A DNA stretch of 64,000 nucleotides from DUPQ01 sp964563155. Its GTDB lineage: Bacteria; Bacillota; Clostridia; DUPQ01. Under the pieces are notes generated by a model, which did no database searches, had not been told where the DNA came from, and saw only the letters and a program-made list of their open reading frames with translations. The stretch is from contig CAZLVL010000010.1 in the NCBI GenBank assembly GCA_964563155.1, forward strand, positions 1-64,000. Reading direction: 5' to 3'. Made by a program: the position numbers and the translations under genes. Positions 60,401-64,000 of the stretch are shown piece by piece. The stretch's first letter is position 1; every line of letters starts with the position of its first letter.

Positions 60401-63400
60401 CATATAACAGAAATGGCAATAACTTTGTGGTTACTTCTGATGAAGCTAATCCTGCTTATGACTATAAAATAAGGCTGTATAGGGTTACCTATGAGTACGA
60501 ATATGCAAATATGAAGCCTGCACAGAATGTAGACTACTTAGTAGACTCAACAAGAGTAATTAACTGGATTTCTCTAAATAATCAACCTTTTAATGATACT
60601 GGTACAGGAAAATATTACTTCTTCTTGACAGAACCACTTTCAGAAATTGAAACTACAGCCCCTTACATTTTAGGATCTTATGGAACAGTAGACCAGTCTC
60701 CTGTAGAGTCAGTAAACTTGGCTCCATCCTCAACATATAATGCTGGAACTCAGGTTTTTAAAACTACTACAGACCTAGCTGCCTATAGATGGCTTTTGTA
60801 TACAAAACATCGTAATACAGGTACTAGCCAGAATCCAAATTATCAACCCTTTCCTACTGGCTACCAGTTTGTAAATGACTTAACTAAAAAATATCTTGGA
60901 GCTTCTAATAACCCTAACTCTCGTAACCTGGTTATTGTTGAAAGATCAAATATTAACCGGAATAATACAAGCACTACCAACAGCCTAGAGTATAACGGTG
61001 ATGGAGATTCACCAACTGGTTTTGGCTTATTCGGAGGTAATGGTGGTAGAGATGGTGGTCCTTTTTATAGAACCAACAACCAAGGCCAATACATTGGTAA
61101 CTCCCTATTTATAATGGGAAGAAAATATGACTTTGAATACTTTATGTGGAAGACCCCTACACCAGGCGTTTTTGATTTGTCCTTACACAGAACTAATGCT
61201 GAAAAGCCTACAGGTTATTCCTACTCTTATGTATATGAAGCTACCAGCTATAAAATAAATGTTTTAATCTCAGAGATTGCAGAAGCTGGTGACAACTTAG
61301 AGCCAGACAGCCACTATATGATAACTGCTCTTGTAGAAGAGGATAATTTTGACACCTATTATGCCTTAAGTGCTGATTTTGATGAATTAAATAATAAGGT
61401 TATTAAGGGCGCAAATGTTACCTCTCAAGCTATTGCAATTAATAATAGTAATATTTTAGATGAATTTGGCAATATCATTGAAATAAGCAGTACCGACATG
61501 TTGATAATGGTTCCTAAAGAATCTGACTGGTATCAAGCAAGTAGTGAAAAAGAACTAAACTTCTATAGTGACCTTTTGTCTACAAATAGTGTAAAAGATT
61601 ATTTAACTGAGTCTCAAGGAGAGGCTGATATAGAAAGTATAAATGTTCAGTCTTCTACTGAGCCAAAAGATTGGTACTATGATGCCATATCTAAGTACAT
61701 GTTTTTTATTGATAATAATGTTAAGTATTATCTAAAATATTCAAAAGATACTGATCTTTTCACCCTTACTACCAATCAACAAGATGCTAGCCACATCTAT
61801 ATCTATAGATTTAAACCTACCTATGTAATGTCTCCTGTAACCAATGCTCAAAACGATAGTTTGAAGTCTGGTGACTTTATTATTGCAGGAAGAGATGTTG
61901 GTGGTTACACAGCCTTTGGAATACATGATGATATGCTTTCCTTGACCGAAAGAAATATTACCGAGTATATAAAAGAGGTTTTAACAGAAACTGAGTATAA
62001 GGAAATAATAAACTATATTTGGAAGCAACAATATTATGACTTTTCTGGGGCTACATATGATGGCAATGCTCAAACTCAATATCTTCAACCCTTCTCTTAT
62101 CTAACCGGCGGTGGATTTACAGTTATATATAATGTATCCCAACGGGGTATGGACCTAGGAGCAGACCCCATGATTTGGAATATGAGCAATCCCAATGGTC
62201 TTTGGGCCTTGAGAAATGACAGGGTAAATGGAAGTATAGGAAGAAATGCAAGGGGTATTAGCTTTAGTAAAGAAGTTGGATACTTAAGAGTTAGTGACAC
62301 TGGTGTTGGACCTGATAGATACCTAGCTGCAGGTGCTAACTATTTTTATACCGGTTCAGGAAGCAATTTCTACTTAGTAGACTCTAATGGAGATATTGTG
62401 ACACAACCTGTAGTTTCAAACACTTATATGGTTGTTGTAAGAGATGCTAGTGGAAACTTGGCTGCTGTTAAAAAAGAAGCAGGAAATACTGTAAGCCTCC
62501 AAGCTTACAGTACTTTAAAGAATAATCAAGATGCTCAATGGACCCTAGGTCAAAACAATTTAAGGTACACCTTAAGCAGACAAGGTACCTACTTAGTAAC
62601 TAATGCAGCATCTGAAATAGTTGGACAATCTTCTATTGATGGAGGATGGCAATTGGGTAATGGTGGTGAGTTATCATATACAACAAATCCTTATGTTCCC
62701 TATTCTACAGGAAATGGTAATGCAACTGGCTTTTCAAATAATAGCAGTTATGCTGCTAGGGTGTACACATACCAAAGATCTAATAATATTACAACACTTA
62801 CACCAACAACTTTAGCAACCATGGCAGGTTCTAACCGTGTGTTGGTTTTGATAAATTATGATACCAATACATACAAGGTTGTGCGTAATAGCAATAGGAG
62901 CACTTTAGCACTTCAAACATTGACAGGTGTGTCTGTAAGCAATAATGGAGTCATTACAACATCCAACTCCTTAAGTAATTATCCTTTTTATACTACAAAC
63001 CTTAGTGGTAATGCAGTACGTTTTGGAAGTAGTCAGTATTCAAGGTACATTACAGAAAATGGTTCCTCTTTAACTTCTACTTCTACTTCCACAAAGTATT
63101 GGAATGCAGATACAGACGGGTATATATATTACTCTTCAGGTAATACATATACCCCCAAAGCAGACTATGCATATAATACAACTAATCAAGTTGGCTCTGC
63201 TATGGATGTACTATTTTACGAACATGATAATGGTAATTACACACTGGCTCAAAGTTTAGAAGATGGCAAAGATTATATCCTCTTAGTAAAAGATGACCAC
63301 ATCTACTATATCATTGGAATGCAAAATGGTGTTATTCGTAGAACCTTTATTGGAGAGGTGCTTGGAGCTGGATGGGAAGACAGCATTGACCCCAATTTAC

Positions 63401-64000
63401 ATCACATGAGAGCATCTATGGGAACTAATGCCTATAGGTTGAGATTTATTACTGATACAGGTTATCTGCACCAAAGTGGAGGCAATTTAACACGGTCAGT
63501 AAATCCATCTTCTGAATGGGGATATAGGTTTGATGGTCAAGGTGGTTCTATGTCCAGACTTTACACTGTAGGTAACTATAACATAAGTTCACAACAGTTA
63601 TATGTAACAGGTAACAACTTTATTGGAGTTTCTTCTTCTAATGCTGAAGTCACTGTATATAGAGTAACTGAAAATAATGGACAATACACCTTAACCTTAC
63701 AAAGAGCTGCTTTAGCTAACAACAATGACTATATAATTGTTATATACCAAGATGGAGATTATTATGTAGTCAAAGACGCCAATCCCCATGTAATCGCCTA
63801 CAAAATGGGCTGGGGAGTGTATCCTGAGGATATAACCCCTGATATGATATTCTCATTTAATAACAATAGATTGTCTAGAAATGGAAACTATTTAAGGGCA
63901 GATAATGATGGACTATATATGTCACCTTCTGCTGATGGTAGTTGGGCTCATACATACACTCAAGTAAACACTAATAGATTTACTGCTATAAACAATTCAA
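57466..64000 (+). CDS. Giant repetitive exported protein, 3'-partial (>2,178 codons)
   Basis: An uninterrupted frame from ATG 57466 to the window end. N-terminal signal helix (residues 5-27). The rest is extracellular and rich in Tyr, Asn, Ser, Thr and Asp, poor in Cys, and made of diverged repeats. A Y-I/V-I/V-x(6-12)-Y-Y/L unit recurs near residues 520, 690, 862, 1280, 1466, 1651, 1787, 1931 and 2082. A W-x-Y-D-A-I-S unit occurs at 958 and 1403, and a W-x(7-10)-P-x-F-x-N-A unit at 578 and 919. The repeat size is about 140-190 residues. I do not recognise a Pfam family; a beta-trefoil-like fold is conceivable. Last visible gene of the c-di-GMP riboswitch operon; probably an adhesin or fibre protein. 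Confidence 0.8.
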   Translation, partial: MNKKRSILIFTIILIILALAYGVYAYYEYYGKYSAIVHTNGTIRFDAFGYLEEDFRDIEDDGYGVSPENPFIIDNEIRMNNLIVLNNEGFLESAKTVYGTDKFYFALNFADEETPQILDLTGITQSSVGNNDYPFVDNLTGLLYSHIINDDEFVYLSAGGEVSISHKEGIVIVNGTATEFPGQTIEDGDYVKVPHFYKDLMLDDCIVDSEGNAYISLAKLAPVPQIIANATVKVPDDQIDIGFFSHIGRKYGNQTDQDGNVLMTKENIVDRSYVHDLILYNITIEATEESPGLVKAALQAIWDSILEAIPGHIFADKDEQTDERHIGIFAGHIDGSVKNITIGGETIIKIDAKDVNAYSRFTTVGYIDDLALINNRLFAELTQEGSAMGYLSGTLFADSIYALDVNPDGTTKLLKNIDGQESVWSGVYPGENYFSQGIFRFALSNEDDTISSIWNGKGIVKLLNEEGFEVTKSVLFASNEYRYSETQQEGGGLILEGASSNETRYGGITPLSASGSLIDKGKYVIVALHQGNYYALKIVADINQDGSIYHRFDTSSKIEVTDYINGQGQAGIYSSAIWVTHEDTVTPSFENARFSPEYLNFDPGISQVDLNLVQNQALATNFRYNVRESEFTYTVSVQEGDGFVTTKYYLNFNPLTYEFYFSQSNDSEIEMYQISNGFSFELVDSIDDLTVNDDYIIVARHNQQNYLLGAGTTLREDGVYVVDGSFSFDMPMQSFDGIWSLAEYQTYKGFVWSAASVSGASVSFREKLSASLLLRNNAGVLALDGTGSIWTYTQNQGLDGGTLTSGQRYLAFAGPAQSSTGYYLSNSPYTLYIYRLVPDDEEPDYNTYQGASLVTSDSSIVQEGQYMIGVETNTGYVAITMTGNNNLGTANISDYVNGIADEIELNKLTAGEANEGYKWLVETNSAKPTFKNAKYTARYLSRNGANTSPEASAASEQWMYDAISGRFYYENNLITYYLAYNRNGNNFVVTSDEANPAYDYKIRLYRVTYEYEYANMKPAQNVDYLVDSTRVINWISLNNQPFNDTGTGKYYFFLTEPLSEIETTAPYILGSYGTVDQSPVESVNLAPSSTYNAGTQVFKTTTDLAAYRWLLYTKHRNTGTSQNPNYQPFPTGYQFVNDLTKKYLGASNNPNSRNLVIVERSNINRNNTSTTNSLEYNGDGDSPTGFGLFGGNGGRDGGPFYRTNNQGQYIGNSLFIMGRKYDFEYFMWKTPTPGVFDLSLHRTNAEKPTGYSYSYVYEATSYKINVLISEIAEAGDNLEPDSHYMITALVEEDNFDTYYALSADFDELNNKVIKGANVTSQAIAINNSNILDEFGNIIEISSTDMLIMVPKESDWYQASSEKELNFYSDLLSTNSVKDYLTESQGEADIESINVQSSTEPKDWYYDAISKYMFFIDNNVKYYLKYSKDTDLFTLTTNQQDASHIYIYRFKPTYVMSPVTNAQNDSLKSGDFIIAGRDVGGYTAFGIHDDMLSLTERNITEYIKEVLTETEYKEIINYIWKQQYYDFSGATYDGNAQTQYLQPFSYLTGGGFTVIYNVSQRGMDLGADPMIWNMSNPNGLWALRNDRVNGSIGRNARGISFSKEVGYLRVSDTGVGPDRYLAAGANYFYTGSGSNFYLVDSNGDIVTQPVVSNTYMVVVRDASGNLAAVKKEAGNTVSLQAYSTLKNNQDAQWTLGQNNLRYTLSRQGTYLVTNAASEIVGQSSIDGGWQLGNGGELSYTTNPYVPYSTGNGNATGFSNNSSYAARVYTYQRSNNITTLTPTTLATMAGSNRVLVLINYDTNTYKVVRNSNRSTLALQTLTGVSVSNNGVITTSNSLSNYPFYTTNLSGNAVRFGSSQYSRYITENGSSLTSTSTSTKYWNADTDGYIYYSSGNTYTPKADYAYNTTNQVGSAMDVLFYEHDNGNYTLAQSLEDGKDYILLVKDDHIYYIIGMQNGVIRRTFIGEVLGAGWEDSIDPNLHHMRASMGTNAYRLRFITDTGYLHQSGGNLTRSVNPSSEWGYRFDGQGGSMSRLYTVGNYNISSQQLYVTGNNFIGVSSSNAEVTVYRVTENNGQYTLTLQRAALANNNDYIIVIYQDGDYYVVKDANPHVIAYKMGWGVYPEDITPDMIFSFNNNRLSRNGNYLRADNDGLYMSPSADGSWAHTYTQVNTNRFTAINNS

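Noticed and set aside
61741..62300. Short minus-strand frames near 59756, 61741 and 62097
   Set aside because: All are opposite the continuous giant frame starting at 57466 and have no start signals.

Overview
The window is AT-rich, with short intergenic gaps, strong GGAGG-type ribosome binding sites and TTGACA/TATAAT promoters. Together with BlaI/M56, MscL, DUF134/NifX, EFR1, GH29 and AmmeMemoRadiSam genes and many 4Fe-4S proteins, this points to an anaerobic low-GC Firmicute (Clostridia-like). No rRNA or ribosomal protein marker is present, so I do not name a genus. I see no insertion sequence, prophage or CRISPR array.

Layout. Bases 1-5100 hold the 3' part of a diguanylate cyclase, a BlaI/M56-peptidase pair behind a promoter with two dyads, and an AbiEi antitoxin whose toxin gene is cut down to 27 codons. 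Bases 5300-16500 hold an Mg2+ P-type ATPase, a Fic protein with a non-canonical motif, an EFR1 ferredoxin, an AhpD-like protein, a 5'-nucleotidase-like enzyme, a YdjI-YdjG-YdjH-like membrane-stress operon without PspA, and a lipoprotein. Bases 16600-19300 hold an MBOAT/AlgX-like pair. Bases 19800-41800 are mostly a sugar/glycan catabolic region: two GH29 fucosidases, a mutarotase, a GPH symporter, two very similar large glycosidase-like proteins, an amidohydrolase, a Gfo/Idh/MocA dehydrogenase, two UroD-family proteins and a threonine-aldolase-like enzyme. Inside it lies a separate metal-cluster operon (DUF5320, DUF134, two NifX-like proteins, two MinD/ferredoxin ATPases, MBL hydrolase) behind a strong promoter with two identical palindromes. 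Bases 41800-51700 hold ApbE, a phosphoribosyltransferase, mscL with a structured leader, dCMP deaminase, a lipid kinase, a GH38 mannosidase, a PPIase lipoprotein, a membrane diguanylate cyclase and tRNA-Pro(UGG). Bases 51800-54000 are a translationally coupled Memo/AMMECR1/radical-SAM operon.

The most striking part is 54100-64000. A cyclic-di-GMP-I riboswitch overlapping an intrinsic terminator leads into five tightly packed genes: three TasA/SipW-type surface proteins that share an N-terminal A-W-F motif, a SipW-like signal peptidase homologue whose catalytic residues all appear to be replaced, and an open frame of more than 2,178 codons running off the window that encodes a giant exported protein made of diverged repeats. 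I read this as a c-di-GMP-controlled extracellular fibre/adhesin system. Two diguanylate cyclases lie in the same window and could feed the signal.
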